A program made the position numbers and the translations under genes. Below the pieces are notes generated by a model. It was not told the origin of the DNA and searched no databases. It worked only from the letters and a program-made list of their open reading frames with translations. DNA of 64,000 nt from Clostridium disporicum. Lineage in GTDB: Bacteria; Bacillota; Clostridia; Clostridiales; Clostridiaceae. Shown piece after piece: positions 54,116 through 64,000 of the stretch (the first letter of the stretch is position 1; every line of letters begins with the position of its first letter). Location: contig NZ_CYZX01000002.1 of assembly GCF_001405015.1 (NCBI RefSeq), positions 62,001 to 126,000 of the forward strand. Direction: 5' to 3'.

Positions 54116-54165
54116 CATAATATATTTTTCAAAGGTTGCTTTGTGATGATGGAGGAGAGTTAAAT

Positions 54166-54921
54166 ATGCTTAAGCTATTTAAAAAGGATAAAGAAATTAA
54201 TGAAGAAATTCAACTTGATTTTAATAAAATTCCTAAACATATAGCTATAATTATGGATGGAAATGGAAGATGGGCTAAGAAAAGAAAACTTCCAAGATCG
54301 ATGGGACACAAAGCTGGTGTAGAAACTATAAGAAAAATCCTTAAAGAAGCTGATAGATTAGGTGTAGAATATATGACTTTGTATGCATTTTCTACAGAAA
54401 ATTGGAAAAGACCAAAAGATGAAGTAGAAGCATTAATGAAATTGTTAGTGCAATATTTAACTAATGAAGTTGAAGCTTTGCATCAAAATGGAGTTGTTTT
54501 AAGAATTTTAGGTGATGTTGATGCTTTACCAGATCAAGTTAAGAATAAAATTTATGAAGCAATAGAATTAACAAAAGATAATAAAGGAATAGTTTTAAAT
54601 GTTGCTTTTAATTACGGTGGTAGAGATGAAATAGTTAGAGCTGTAAAAAATATAGCTTCTGATATAGAATCTGGAAAGATAAATAAAGAAAATATAGACG
54701 AAGATTTATTTAATAATTATCTATACACAAAAAATTCGCCAGATCCAGATTTAATCATAAGACCTTCAGGAGAGCAAAGAATAAGTAACTTCTTGTTATG
54801 GCAATGTGCTTATTCAGAATTTTGGTATTCTAATGTAAATTGGCCTGATTTTAGTGAATCCGATTTACAAAAGGCTATTTATGATTATCAAAATAGAGAT
54901 AGAAGATTTGGTGGAGTATAA
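54166..54921 (+). CDS. uppS: Undecaprenyl diphosphate synthase
   Basis: The 251-residue cis-prenyltransferase makes the lipid carrier for cell-wall synthesis. I-I-M-D-G-N-G-R-W-A near 28-37 holds the catalytic aspartate, and F-S-T-E-N-W near 80 and R-P-S-G-E-Q-R near 200 bind isopentenyl diphosphate. I use the ATG at 54166, 8 bases after GGAGGAG; the upstream TTG has no ribosome site. dxr and ispG downstream make its substrate, isopentenyl diphosphate, via the MEP pathway. Confidence 0.95.
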   Translation: MLKLFKKDKEINEEIQLDFNKIPKHIAIIMDGNGRWAKKRKLPRSMGHKAGVETIRKILKEADRLGVEYMTLYAFSTENWKRPKDEVEALMKLLVQYLTNEVEALHQNGVVLRILGDVDALPDQVKNKIYEAIELTKDNKGIVLNVAFNYGGRDEIVRAVKNIASDIESGKINKENIDEDLFNNYLYTKNSPDPDLIIRPSGEQRISNFLLWQCAYSEFWYSNVNWPDFSESDLQKAIYDYQNRDRRFGGV

Positions 54922-54937
54922 TAATTGAGGTGGATAT

Positions 54938-55732
54938 ATGAAATCAAATAGTAGATATTTAGGAGCGCTAATACTTGCTCCCCTATTAATATTTGTATTT
55001 TTGGGGGGAATGCCATTAAAGTTATTTACAATAGTAATTTCAGCAGTTGGATTATACGAGTTTTACAATGCGCTTAAAAGCAAAGAGATAAAGACATTAC
55101 CAATAATAGGATATATTCTATTAGCTATATATTATTTAATCAATAATAATTTTGAAAATATGTTATATATTCTTATTTTTATAACTGTAATAGCTTTAAT
55201 AATTCCAGTTATAGACTTAAAGTATTCATTTATGGATGTAGCTGTAACTATTTTGGGATTTATTTATGTAGGAATATTATTTAGTTTTTTACCTATTATC
55301 AATAATAAGGTAGGAGGACAATACTTAATATGGCTAGTATTTATTGGATCTTGGCTTTGTGATACTTTAGCATATTATAGTGGAAAATATCTAGGCAAGA
55401 AAAAGTTATGTCCAAAAGTTAGTCCAAAAAAAACTATAGCAGGTGCTTTAGGCGGATTTCTAGGAAGTGTTATAGGATGTGGAATTTTTGGGATGATAAT
55501 TGGTAAATATGTACCTGGAGTAGATTTAATTCATTACTTTTTAATTGGAGCTTTATGCGGAATTATGGGACAGTTTGGAGATTTAGTAGCATCTTCAGTT
55601 AAAAGAGCTGTTGGTATTAAAGATTATGGTAATATAATTCCAGGACATGGTGGTATATTGGACAGATTTGACTCTATTTTATTTAATGGAATGGTAGTAT
55701 TTTATTATTTAACTTTTATTGTTAAAATATAA
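54938..55732 (+). CDS. cdsA: Phosphatidate cytidylyltransferase
   Basis: The 264-residue membrane enzyme makes CDP-diacylglycerol, the precursor of phospholipids. About seven hydrophobic segments are visible. The C-terminal signature S-V-K-R-x4-K-D and P-G-H-G-G-I-L-D-R-F-D near 228-247 is complete. It lies between uppS and dxr, and a strong terminator follows. Confidence 0.95.
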   Translation: MKSNSRYLGALILAPLLIFVFLGGMPLKLFTIVISAVGLYEFYNALKSKEIKTLPIIGYILLAIYYLINNNFENMLYILIFITVIALIIPVIDLKYSFMDVAVTILGFIYVGILFSFLPIINNKVGGQYLIWLVFIGSWLCDTLAYYSGKYLGKKKLCPKVSPKKTIAGALGGFLGSVIGCGIFGMIIGKYVPGVDLIHYFLIGALCGIMGQFGDLVASSVKRAVGIKDYGNIIPGHGGILDRFDSILFNGMVVFYYLTFIVKI

Positions 55733-55735
55733 ATA

Positions 55736-55783
55736 ATGCTAAAATAGGAGCTATTTTTTATGGCTCCTATTTTAGTATTCTTT
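55736..55783 (+). terminator. Terminator after cdsA
   Basis: A stem of at least 13 bp (CTAAAATAGGAGC with its complement) closes a T-rich loop and is followed by a T-rich tract. The next 160 bases to dxr are AT-rich and hold no clear feature. Confidence 0.88.
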
Positions 55784-55943
55784 ATATTAAAAAATAAGTA
55801 ATGTATTTACAAATTTAAATATATAATTAAAAGAAGGTAACATTAATTGTTTTTCTGAAAGGAATAATATAAAATATCAATAAGGAATTACATAATTTAT
55901 ATTGTTTAGTAAAACATATAAATTAAAAACGTAGGAGGTAAAA

Positions 55944-57104
55944 ATGAAAAACATTTCTATTTTAGGAGCTACAGGCTCCATAGGAACGCAGACACTAGAT
56001 GTTATTAGAAATTCAACTAATAAAATAAATCTTATAGGGATTACAGCAAATTCTTCTGTTAAGAAGGTAATTGAAATTATAAAAGAATTTTCACCTAAAT
56101 ATGTGGCTATGATGGATAAAGATTGTGCTAAAGAAATACAAAATTATTGTAGTAGTAATGATCTTGACATAAAGGTTTTAGAAGGTATAGAGGGATTAAT
56201 AGAAATAGCTTCATTAGATGAAATTGATACAGTAGTTACATCGGTAGTTGGTATGATTGGTTTAAGACCTACTATGGCAGCTATAGAAGCAGGAAAAGAT
56301 ATAGCTCTTGCTAATAAAGAAACTTTAGTTGTAGCAGGGGAACTTGTAATGGACAAAGCAAGAGAAATGGGAGTGAAAATACTTCCAGTGGATTCTGAGC
56401 ATAGTGCTATATTTCAGTCTTTAAGTGGGTATACTTCAAAAGATATAAATAAAATAATTTTAACAGCTTCAGGTGGACCTTTTAGAGGTAAAAAAATAGA
56501 GGAACTTAAAAATGTTACTGTACATGAAGCTTTAAAACACCCTAAATGGAATATGGGGAAGAAGATATCAATAGATTCTGCTACTTTGATGAACAAAGGA
56601 TTAGAAGTTATTGAGGCACATTTCTTATTTGACTGTGATTACGATAATATTGAAGTAGTAGTACATCCTCAAAGTATAATACATTCTATGGTAGAATATA
56701 AAGATGCTAGTATTATAGCTCAATTAGGTTCACCAGATATGAGATTACCGATTCAATATGCATTAAATTATCCAGAAAGAATAGAGAGAATTGCAAAACC
56801 TATAAGTTTTTATGAAATTGCTACATTAACATTTGAAAAGCCTGATTTACATACTTTTAAATGTTTAGAACTTGCATATAAAGCAGGAAAAGAAGGTGGT
56901 CTTGCTACAACTATTTTAAATGGTGCAAATGAAGAGGCTGTAGCATTATTATTAGAAGAAAAAATTAAATTCTTACAAATAGCTGAAATAATTGAGGAAT
57001 CATTAGAACACTTTAAAGATGAAAAAAATAATGAATTAACTTTAGACAACATAATAGATTTAGATTGCAGAGTAAGAAAATACATTAGAAATAAATGGTG
57101 TTAG
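55944..57104 (+). CDS. dxr: 1-deoxy-D-xylulose 5-phosphate reductoisomerase
   Basis: The 386-residue enzyme is the first committed step of the MEP isoprenoid pathway. The NADPH-binding loop G-A-T-G-S-I-G is at 7-13, A-N-K-E-T-L near 120, and the metal-binding D-S-E-H near 147 and the E-x2-E segment around E-A-H-F near 220. AGGAGGT precedes the ATG. rseP follows after 11 bases, and ispG of the same pathway follows rseP. Confidence 0.96.
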   Translation: MKNISILGATGSIGTQTLDVIRNSTNKINLIGITANSSVKKVIEIIKEFSPKYVAMMDKDCAKEIQNYCSSNDLDIKVLEGIEGLIEIASLDEIDTVVTSVVGMIGLRPTMAAIEAGKDIALANKETLVVAGELVMDKAREMGVKILPVDSEHSAIFQSLSGYTSKDINKIILTASGGPFRGKKIEELKNVTVHEALKHPKWNMGKKISIDSATLMNKGLEVIEAHFLFDCDYDNIEVVVHPQSIIHSMVEYKDASIIAQLGSPDMRLPIQYALNYPERIERIAKPISFYEIATLTFEKPDLHTFKCLELAYKAGKEGGLATTILNGANEEAVALLLEEKIKFLQIAEIIEESLEHFKDEKNNELTLDNIIDLDCRVRKYIRNKWC

Positions 57105-57115
57105 GAGGAAAATAA

Positions 57116-58135
57116 GTGTATATAATAGCAGCGATACTTGGTTTTAGTTTGCTTATAATAGTTCATGAATTAGGACATTTCATAATGGCTAAGGTAAATG
57201 GCATAAAAGTAGAAGAGTTTTCAATTGGAATGGGACCAGAGATTTTTTCTCATAAGGGAAAAGAAACACAATATTCATTAAGACTATTTCCTATTGGTGG
57301 TTATGTTAAGATGTTAGGTGAAGAAGAAGTAGTAGATGATGAAAGAAGCTTCTCAAGTAAATCACCATTAAGAAGAATTTCAGTTATTATTGCTGGAGCA
57401 ATTATGAATATACTTTTTGCTTTAGTAATTTTTACAGTATTTTTCTTCAATAGAGGATTTAGTACACAAACAGTAAGTAAGGTAGTAGAGAATTCTCCAG
57501 CTTTAGAATCAGGCTTACAGGCAGGAGATACTATTTTAAAGATTAATGGATCAAGAGTATTCACGCCTAGTGATGTTTCTATAGAGATTCAATTATCTAA
57601 AGGTGATAATGTAAATTTATTAGTTGATAGAAATGGAGAAAAAGTAGATTTATCTATTACACCTAGGTTGGTAGAAGAGAATGGTAGTCAAATATACCAA
57701 ATAGGATTTTATTATTCTGCTGTAGAAAATCCTACAATAGGGCAGGCAATTAAAGCAACATTTAATGAAACAATATCTTTAGTTGGGCAAACGTATAAAA
57801 GTTTAAAATTACTAGTAACAGGTAAGTTAAACTTTAAGACAGACGTTGGTGGGCCAGTAACAATAATAAAAATTTCAGGGCAAGCAGCTAAAAATGGGCT
57901 ATATACACTTGCATATTTCTTAGCATTTATAAGTATAAATTTAGCAGTGTTTAATTTATTGCCATTCCCAGCATTAGATGGTGGATGGACAGTAATTTTG
58001 CTTATAGAATTAATAACAAGGAGAAAAGTCCCAGATAAGATAGTAGGAGCTGTAAATTATGTTGGGTTTATGATATTAATAGGATTTATGATAATAGTAA
58101 CATTGAAGGATATAATTTTCCCAGTTAAACTTTAG
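57116..58135 (+). CDS. rseP: Site-2 intramembrane zinc protease RseP
   Basis: The 339-residue membrane metalloprotease cleaves anti-sigma factors or signal-peptide remnants within the membrane. The zinc motif H-E-L-G-H is at 17-21, inside the first membrane helix. A PDZ domain covers about 120-190 with A-L-E-S-G-L-Q-A-G-D. The third zinc ligand is in the L-P-F-P-A-L-D-G-G segment near 283. The start is a GTG 8 bases after AGGAGG. Its substrate here is not known. Confidence 0.95.
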   Translation: MYIIAAILGFSLLIIVHELGHFIMAKVNGIKVEEFSIGMGPEIFSHKGKETQYSLRLFPIGGYVKMLGEEEVVDDERSFSSKSPLRRISVIIAGAIMNILFALVIFTVFFFNRGFSTQTVSKVVENSPALESGLQAGDTILKINGSRVFTPSDVSIEIQLSKGDNVNLLVDRNGEKVDLSITPRLVEENGSQIYQIGFYYSAVENPTIGQAIKATFNETISLVGQTYKSLKLLVTGKLNFKTDVGGPVTIIKISGQAAKNGLYTLAYFLAFISINLAVFNLLPFPALDGGWTVILLIELITRRKVPDKIVGAVNYVGFMILIGFMIIVTLKDIIFPVKL

Positions 58136-58146
58136 GAGATGAATAA

Positions 58147-59196
58147 ATGGAAAGAAGAATTACAAGAAAAGTTAAAGTCGGAAATGTTTATGTTGGTGGA
58201 GATGCACCAGTAAGTATTCAATCTATGACTAATACAGATACAAGAGATGTAGAAGCTACTTTAAATCAAATAAGAGCATTACATGTAGCAGGTTGTGAAA
58301 TAATAAGATGTGCAGTACCTGATATGAAAGCTGCAGAAAGTTTAAAGGAGATTTGTGAAAATTCTCCTATGCCTGTAGTTGCAGATATACATTTTGATTA
58401 TAGATTAGCGCTTAAATCTATAGAAAATGGTGTTTCTGCAATAAGATTAAATCCAGGTAATATTGGAAATGTTGAAAGAGTTAAAATAGTTACTGAAGCG
58501 GCTAAAGAAAAGAATATTCCGATAAGAATTGGTGTTAATTCAGGTTCTTTAGAAAAAGATATACTAGAAAGAGATGGTAGACCAACAGCAAAAGGTTTAG
58601 TTGAATCTGCTTTAAGACATGTAAAAATATTAGAAGAATTGAACTTTTTTGATATAGTAATATCTATAAAGTCTTCCGATGTTCCTATGATGATAGAAGC
58701 ATATAGATTAATGAGCAAAGAATGTGATTATCCACTTCATTTAGGTGTTACTGAATCAGGAACTGTATTCCGTGGTACTATAAAGTCAACTTTAGGGATA
58801 GGAACATTATTAGCTGAAGGTATTGGTGATACAATTAGAGTGTCATTAACAAGCGATCCTATAGAAGAAATAAAAGTTGCAAAAGAAATGCTTATAGCTT
58901 TAGGCTTAAGAAAGCAAGGTATGACATTTGTATCTTGCCCTACCTGTGGAAGAACTCAAATCAATCTTATAAAAATTGCAGAAGAAGTTGAAAAGAGACT
59001 TGAGAATTGTGATAAAAATATAAAGGTTGCAGTAATGGGTTGTGTTGTTAATGGCCCAGGGGAAGCAAGAGAAGCTGATATAGGTATTGCTGGAGGAAAT
59101 GGTGAAGGATTAATTTTCAAAAAGGGAGAAATAATTAAGAAAGTTAAGGAAGAAGACTTAATTGAAGAGTTAATGAAAGAAATAGAGAAACTTTAA
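58147..59196 (+). CDS. ispG: 4-hydroxy-3-methylbut-2-enyl-diphosphate synthase IspG
   Basis: The 349-residue iron-sulfur enzyme carries out the penultimate step of the MEP pathway. The TIM-barrel part covers about 1-240, with [12 protein letters not shown] near 24. The C-terminal cluster domain has C-P-T-C-G-R-T near 264 and C-V-V-N-G-P-G-E near 299, giving three cysteines and a glutamate as ligands. A long terminator follows, which ends the dxr-rseP-ispG unit. Confidence 0.96.
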   Translation: MERRITRKVKVGNVYVGGDAPVSIQSMTNTDTRDVEATLNQIRALHVAGCEIIRCAVPDMKAAESLKEICENSPMPVVADIHFDYRLALKSIENGVSAIRLNPGNIGNVERVKIVTEAAKEKNIPIRIGVNSGSLEKDILERDGRPTAKGLVESALRHVKILEELNFFDIVISIKSSDVPMMIEAYRLMSKECDYPLHLGVTESGTVFRGTIKSTLGIGTLLAEGIGDTIRVSLTSDPIEEIKVAKEMLIALGLRKQGMTFVSCPTCGRTQINLIKIAEEVEKRLENCDKNIKVAVMGCVVNGPGEAREADIGIAGGNGEGLIFKKGEIIKKVKEEDLIEELMKEIEKL

Positions 59197-59197
59197 T

Positions 59198-59242
59198 AAA
59201 CGGAGGATACATTTTAAAATTGAGATGTATCCTCTGTTTAAT
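59198..59242 (+). terminator. Terminator after ispG
   Basis: A 15-bp stem (59198-59212 with 59225-59239, one G-T pair) closes a 12-base loop and is followed by a T-rich end. Confidence 0.88.
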
Positions 59243-59332
59243 TTAGAATTTAAAGTTAAGAATTAATAAATGTTAGTTAATATATGTACTATGAAGTAAT
59301 ATTATTTATTATAAAATTGTGAGAGGTGATAC

Positions 59333-60298
59333 TTGAATATGATTACTAAGAAAATAGATGATATAAACATAGGTCTAGTTTTATCTGGGGGAGGGGCAAA
59401 AGGTGCATATGAAGCAGGTGTTTTTAAGGCTATGTGGGATTTAGATATAGTTAAAAATATATCTGTTATATCTGGAACATCTATAGGAACGGTTAATGGT
59501 TTAATGTTTTCTATGGATGATAGCAATGTTTTAGAATCAAGTTGGGCAAATGTTAGTTATTCAAGATTTATTTTAAATGAAGATAGTATACGAAATAAAA
59601 ATATATCTGATGCAGTTAAAAGAATATATACTGGTGAGAAAGCTACAATTGAGACTCATCTAGCTAGACAGGGAGACATAGGCTTATTATCACAATCTGG
59701 AGTGAAACAGTTTATAGAAGAATATATAAATATGAATGAAATAAAGAAGTGTAATAGAACTATATATGCTTGTGCTTATAATATTAACTTAGGGCATCCT
59801 GAATATTTTAGATTAAATGATTATTCAGAAGATGAAGTAATAGACATAACATTAGCATCTTGTGCAATTCCTTTTATATTTAAACCAATACAGTTTAAAG
59901 GATATAAATATGCAGATGGAGGAATTAATAATCCTAAGTATCCAAATAAAAATGCTGATAATGTTCCAATAAAACCAGTAATTAATCACAAGTGTGACCT
60001 TATAATAGTAATTTATTTGTCACATAAAGATAAAATTGATAAAAAGTATTTTAAAGATAACAATATAATAGAAATATATCCTTCAGCTCACTTAGAAACT
60101 ATTCAAGGAATGGGAACTATAAACCTAAATCAATCTACATTAAATGATAGGGTTGAACTAGGGTATAGAGATGGATTAGTAGCATTGTCTCCTATAGTTA
60201 TAGCATTGATAAAGGGAAGAAATATTGAAGAATTAATAAAAAGGAATAATGAAAATAATAATAATTTATTAAATAGATTTAAACTATTTAATTTATAG
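59333..60298 (+). CDS. Patatin-like phospholipase
   Basis: The 321-residue protein has the patatin fold marks: oxyanion loop S-G-G-G-A-K-G-A-Y near 16-24, nucleophile serine in G-T-S-I-G near 47-51, and the catalytic aspartate in D-G-G near 196. It likely hydrolyses fatty acids from phospholipids; no signal peptide is visible. The start is uncertain: a TTG at 59333 is 6 bases from AGAGG, whereas an ATG at 59339 is 12 bases away. It is a single gene between ispG and polC, with terminator upstream and separate promoter downstream. Confidence 0.87.
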   Translation: MNMITKKIDDINIGLVLSGGGAKGAYEAGVFKAMWDLDIVKNISVISGTSIGTVNGLMFSMDDSNVLESSWANVSYSRFILNEDSIRNKNISDAVKRIYTGEKATIETHLARQGDIGLLSQSGVKQFIEEYINMNEIKKCNRTIYACAYNINLGHPEYFRLNDYSEDEVIDITLASCAIPFIFKPIQFKGYKYADGGINNPKYPNKNADNVPIKPVINHKCDLIIVIYLSHKDKIDKKYFKDNNIIEIYPSAHLETIQGMGTINLNQSTLNDRVELGYRDGLVALSPIVIALIKGRNIEELIKRNNENNNNLLNRFKLFNL

Positions 60299-60354
60299 TG
60301 CATATAGTTAGAAATTAATACAAGTTCTAAATTTATTTAAGAAAAATAAATTTG

Positions 60355-60363
60355 TGTTATAAT
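60355..60363 (+). promoter_or_regulatory. Extended -10 promoter of polC
   Basis: TATAAT at 60358-60363 is preceded by TG and one base, the extended -10 pattern; the -35 is weak. The polC ATG is about 35 bases downstream of the expected start. Confidence 0.5.
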
Positions 60364-60403
60364 AATGTAGTTACTTATTGATAAAGTTGATTGGGGGTAC
60401 AAG

Positions 60404-63400
60404 ATGGGCAAAGATGTTTTAAAAAAGTTAACCCTTGAAATAAATAAACATGAGAGCTTAGAAGATAAAGAACTTAAAATAATAAAATTTCAATTTTTAA
60501 AAAAGAGCAATATATTGAAAGTAGTTTTAAGAGGAAAAGAAAAATTAGCTATAGAAGAGGAACAACTAATAAAAAATATTATATGTAGAACACTTATGAT
60601 AAAAATTACTGTTGAAATAATCTTCTATAGAGATGCTAGTGATATAAGCTTAGAAGAAGTAATAAATGATCATTGGGTAGAATGTGTATCAGATATAATT
60701 AAGAAGACGCCTTTATGTAAAACTTTATTGTTGAATTGTAAGAAGATAGTAAAAGATAATAAGGTTTTAGTTCTTAATGGATATGATAAACTTACAGAGC
60801 ATTTAAATTCTAAAGATGGTAGTAAAAATATAGAGAATAGCATAAAAATTATATTTGGAATTAATTGTAGAATAGAAATAAAATTCGATCCATCGATGGA
60901 AGTTATAATAGATCCAGAAGAAGCAGCGAGAAAAGAAAGAGAATTAATTGCAAAGGCTATGTCAGATAGGGCTAAGGAGGTAAGTGTAGCTCCGCAAGTT
61001 ACAAAACCTGCTAGTAAGCCAGCTGAGAAAAAACCATATGAAAAGAAGGAAAATACATATAAAAGAGAAGCTAAAGCAGAGAATGCCATTTACGGTAGAA
61101 ATATTTCTATTGAGGCTACTGCAATTAGAGATATAAATGAAACTTCTGGGTATGTAGCTGTACTTGGAGAAGTCTTTAAAGTAGAGACTATGGAAACAAA
61201 GACTGGAAAGATAATATTAACATTCTATATAACAGACTTTACAGGATCAATAATTGTTAAATGCTTCTTAAAACCTCAAGAAAAAGAAGAAGTTCTTGAT
61301 AATATTAAAAAGGGACTTTATTGCAAAGTAAGAGGAGAAGCTGTTTATGATTCTTATGCAAGAGAAGTTGTACTTATGGGAAGAGATATTTTAAAGATGA
61401 AAAAGATAGAAAGAATGGATGGAGCTGAAGAAAAAAGAGTTGAGCTTCATTGCCATACTACTATGAGTGCTATGGATGGAGTTACCCCTGTAAGTAAGAT
61501 AATAGAAAGAGCTGCTAAGTGGGGACATTCAGCAGTTGCAATTACAGATCATGGAGTTGTTCAAGCATTCCCTGATGCCCAAAGTGCTGCTAAGAAAAAT
61601 AAGATAAAAGTACTATATGGTGTTGAAGGATACTTAGTAGATGACGGAGTACCATTAGCATTAAATGAAAAAGGACAAAGTCTAGATGATACATATGTAG
61701 TGTTTGATTTAGAAACAACAGGGTTTTCTCCGAAAAATGATTCTATAATTGAAATTGGTGCTGTTAAGATAAAAAGTGGAGTAATAATAGATAACTTTAG
61801 TGAATTTGTAAATCCAAGAAGAGCTATACCATATAAGATAACAGAATTAACTGGAATAACTGAAGATATGGTAAGAGATGCACAGAGTATACATGATGTA
61901 TTACCAAGGTTTATTGACTTTATTGGAGATTCAGTTGTAGTTGCACATAATGCAAGCTTTGACTGTAGTTTTATAGCAAAAAATTGTAATGATATGGGAT
62001 TAGAATTCTCACCTACAGTAGTTGATACAGTACAGGTTTGTAGATTTTTATATCCAGAATTAAAGTCGGTAAAATTGAATATAGTAGCAAAATATTTAGG
62101 TGTTAAACTTGAAAGCCATCATAGAGCGGTAGATGATGCTAAAGCTACAGCTGATATTTTAGTAGAGTGTATTAAGAAGATAAAAGAAGAGTTAGAAGTT
62201 GAAACTTTAACAGAGCTTAATAAGGTATTCTTGGATAAAGTTGATATAAAAAAATTACCGACATATCATATAATTATATTAGCTAAAACTCAAGAAGGTA
62301 TAAAAAATTTATATAAGCTGGTTTCAGAGGCACATATAGATAACTTCTTTAGGAGGCCAAGAACTAAAAAATCAAGACTTATGGAAATGAGAGATGGCTT
62401 AATAATTGGTGGAGCTTGTGAGGCAGGGCAAATTTATAGAGCTGTGCTTGGTGGTCAAAGTGATGAAGAAATTAAAGAGATAATGAGTTTTTACGATTAT
62501 GTTGAAATTCAACCGATAGCAAATAATGCATATCTAATAGAAAAAGGTAATGTTAAGGATGAAAATGAGTTAAAGGAAATTAACAGAAAGATTTATAATT
62601 TAGCAAAGGAAATAAATAAACCGACAGTGGCTACGGGAGATGTTCACTTCTTAGAACCTTATGATGAAGCTTTTAGAAGAATAATAATGGCAGGGCAAGG
62701 TTTCGGTGATGCAGATAACCAGCCACCACTATATTTTAAAACTACCGAAGAAATGTTAAAAGAGTTTTCGTATTTAGGTAGTGAAATTGCTAAAGAGGTA
62801 GTAATTAAGAATCCACAAGCAATAGCAGATTCTATAGATGTAGTAAAACCTATACCAGATGAAACATATCCACCTAAAATTGAAGGTGCTGATGATGATA
62901 TTAGAAATATGACCATGAATAAAGTACACTCAATTTATGGAGAGAATTTACCAGAAGTTGTTCAAAAAAGATTGGATAAAGAATTAAATTCTATTATTAA
63001 TAATGGATATGCTGTTCTTTATCTTATTGCACAAAAGTTAGTGGCAAAGTCATATTCTGATGGATATCTAGTTGGATCAAGAGGATCTGTTGGATCTTCT
63101 TTTGTTGCTACTATGTCAGATATAACAGAAGTTAATGGATTACCACCACATTATGTTTGTCCGAAATGCAAAAAGTCACATTTCTTCTTAGATGGATCAG
63201 TAAGTTCTGGAGCGGATTTAGAAGATAAAGATTGTCCAGATTGTGGTGTTCCTTATATTAAAGATGGGCATGATATACCTTTCGAAACATTCCTAGGTTT
63301 TGAAGGTGATAAAGAGCCAGATATAGACTTAAATTTCTCAGGAGATAACCAAGCGGATATTCATAAGTATACAGAAGTATTATTTGGTAAAGGATATGTA

Positions 63401-64000
63401 TTTAAAGCTGGAACAATAGGTACAGTGGCTGAAAAAACAGCCTATGGATTTGTTAAAAAATATCTAGATCAAAAAGGTATGCAAGTATCACAAGCAGAAA
63501 TAGAAAGATTGACTATAGGATGTACTGGAATAAAAAGAACTACAGGGCAACATCCAGGTGGTATTATGGTTGTTCCTAATTATACAGAAGTATATAACTT
63601 CACACCAATACAAAGGCCAGCAGATGATTCAACGTCAGATGTTACAACAACACACTTTGATTATCATTCAATATCAGGTAGATTGCTTAAGTTAGATATA
63701 CTTGGACACGACGATCCGACGGTACTTAGAATGCTTCAAGATATTACTGGAGTAGATCCTAAGACTATACCGTTGAATGATAAAAAAGTATTATCATTAT
63801 TTACATCTCCTGATGCTTTAGGAGTTACTAAAGAGGAATTAGAGTGTGAAGTTGGTTCATATGGGTTGCCGGAGTTTGGAACTAAATTCGTTAGGCAAAT
63901 GCTTGTGGATACACAACCACAAACTTTTTCGGACTTAGTAAGAATATCAGGTTTATCACATGGTACTGATGTTTGGCTTAATAATGCTCAGTATTTTATT
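60404..64000 (+). CDS. polC: DNA polymerase III PolC-type alpha subunit, 3' end outside the window
   Basis: The frame stays open for 1199 codons from the ATG at 60404 to the window end; PolC is usually about 1430-1450 residues, so roughly 240 are missing. An N-terminal domain and OB-fold (about 1-335) come first. A PHP domain begins V-E-L-H-C-H near 345. A proofreading exonuclease is inserted with F-D-L-E-T-T-G near 434. The polymerase core has G-S-R-G-S-V-G-S near 891, a zinc site (C-P-K-C, then C-P-D-C) near 918-948, and D-I-D-L-N-F near 972. It is the replicative polymerase of low-GC gram-positive bacteria. GGGGGT precedes the ATG. Confidence 0.96.
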   Translation, partial: MGKDVLKKLTLEINKHESLEDKELKIIKFQFLKKSNILKVVLRGKEKLAIEEEQLIKNIICRTLMIKITVEIIFYRDASDISLEEVINDHWVECVSDIIKKTPLCKTLLLNCKKIVKDNKVLVLNGYDKLTEHLNSKDGSKNIENSIKIIFGINCRIEIKFDPSMEVIIDPEEAARKERELIAKAMSDRAKEVSVAPQVTKPASKPAEKKPYEKKENTYKREAKAENAIYGRNISIEATAIRDINETSGYVAVLGEVFKVETMETKTGKIILTFYITDFTGSIIVKCFLKPQEKEEVLDNIKKGLYCKVRGEAVYDSYAREVVLMGRDILKMKKIERMDGAEEKRVELHCHTTMSAMDGVTPVSKIIERAAKWGHSAVAITDHGVVQAFPDAQSAAKKNKIKVLYGVEGYLVDDGVPLALNEKGQSLDDTYVVFDLETTGFSPKNDSIIEIGAVKIKSGVIIDNFSEFVNPRRAIPYKITELTGITEDMVRDAQSIHDVLPRFIDFIGDSVVVAHNASFDCSFIAKNCNDMGLEFSPTVVDTVQVCRFLYPELKSVKLNIVAKYLGVKLESHHRAVDDAKATADILVECIKKIKEELEVETLTELNKVFLDKVDIKKLPTYHIIILAKTQEGIKNLYKLVSEAHIDNFFRRPRTKKSRLMEMRDGLIIGGACEAGQIYRAVLGGQSDEEIKEIMSFYDYVEIQPIANNAYLIEKGNVKDENELKEINRKIYNLAKEINKPTVATGDVHFLEPYDEAFRRIIMAGQGFGDADNQPPLYFKTTEEMLKEFSYLGSEIAKEVVIKNPQAIADSIDVVKPIPDETYPPKIEGADDDIRNMTMNKVHSIYGENLPEVVQKRLDKELNSIINNGYAVLYLIAQKLVAKSYSDGYLVGSRGSVGSSFVATMSDITEVNGLPPHYVCPKCKKSHFFLDGSVSSGADLEDKDCPDCGVPYIKDGHDIPFETFLGFEGDKEPDIDLNFSGDNQADIHKYTEVLFGKGYVFKAGTIGTVAEKTAYGFVKKYLDQKGMQVSQAEIERLTIGCTGIKRTTGQHPGGIMVVPNYTEVYNFTPIQRPADDSTSDVTTTHFDYHSISGRLLKLDILGHDDPTVLRMLQDITGVDPKTIPLNDKKVLSLFTSPDALGVTKEELECEVGSYGLPEFGTKFVRQMLVDTQPQTFSDLVRISGLSHGTDVWLNNAQYFI

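Noticed and set aside
60670..61089. 139-codon minus-strand frame inside polC
   Set aside because: It lies wholly in the N-terminal coding part of polC, has no ribosome site and no recognisable domain.

Overview
The window is a chromosomal core region of a low-GC, endospore-forming firmicute, most likely Clostridium sensu stricto. The evidence is strong AT-richness (about 30% GC by eye), spoVM, ylbJ and PASTA-kinase genes, a gram-positive PolC, CodY, and a gene order typical of clostridia (yicC-remA-gmk-rpoZ-coaBC-priA-def-fmt; coaD-ylbJ-tmcAL-pta-ackA-yceD-rpmF-plsX-acpP-rnc-smc-ftsY-ylxM-ffh-rpsP-khpA-rimM-trmD-rplS; topA-codY-rpsB-tsf-pyrH-frr-uppS-cdsA-dxr-rseP-ispG-polC). I do not name a species. 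Nearly all genes are on the + strand. I saw no rRNA, tRNA, insertion sequence, prophage, CRISPR array or replication origin. No gene-free stretch exceeds 300 bases; the longest (1448-1729) holds a promoter and a structured leader.

Layout. 1-433: the 3' end of a PBECR-like nuclease-domain gene cut by the window edge, then a promoter and terminator pair that could make a small RNA or attenuate ansA. 458-3172: asparaginase and a purine permease with an unusual leader. 3200-18330: a long housekeeping array for nucleotide and CoA synthesis (gmk, coaBC), replication restart (priA), N-terminal methionine processing (def, fmt), rRNA modification (rsmB, rlmN), Ser/Thr signalling (prpC, prkC), ribosome assembly (rsgA), then rpe and thiN. 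18453: the 23-residue spore protein SpoVM. 18607-18798: rpmB on the minus strand. 19016-24864: an Asp23 protein, a FakA-like protein, recG, rsmD, coaD and a coiled-coil protein of unknown role. 24850-27282: minus-strand ylbJ and tmcAL. 27499-42797: acetate fermentation (pta-ackA), lipid synthesis (plsX, acpP), RNase III, SMC, the SRP pathway (ftsY, ylxM, ffh) and ribosome genes. 42945-49857: rbgA, rnhB, yraN(-), comM, dprA, topA. 50001-64000: codY, rpsB-tsf-pyrH-frr, cell-envelope lipid genes (uppS, cdsA, dxr, ispG), the site-2 protease rseP, a patatin-like phospholipase, and polC cut by the right edge.

No obviously new multi-gene system is present; this is conserved core genome. The interesting material is between genes. 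It includes an RNA hairpin between the Shine-Dalgarno and the start codon of khpA, structured leaders before the purine permease, yceD-rpmF, rplS and rpsB, a near-perfect 29-base palindrome over the yicC promoter, a promoter-terminator pair before ansA, a terminator that abuts the spoVM ribosome site, and a likely sigma-E promoter for ylbJ. Two tiny genes, spoVM and a DUF4044-type membrane peptide before smc, are easy to miss.
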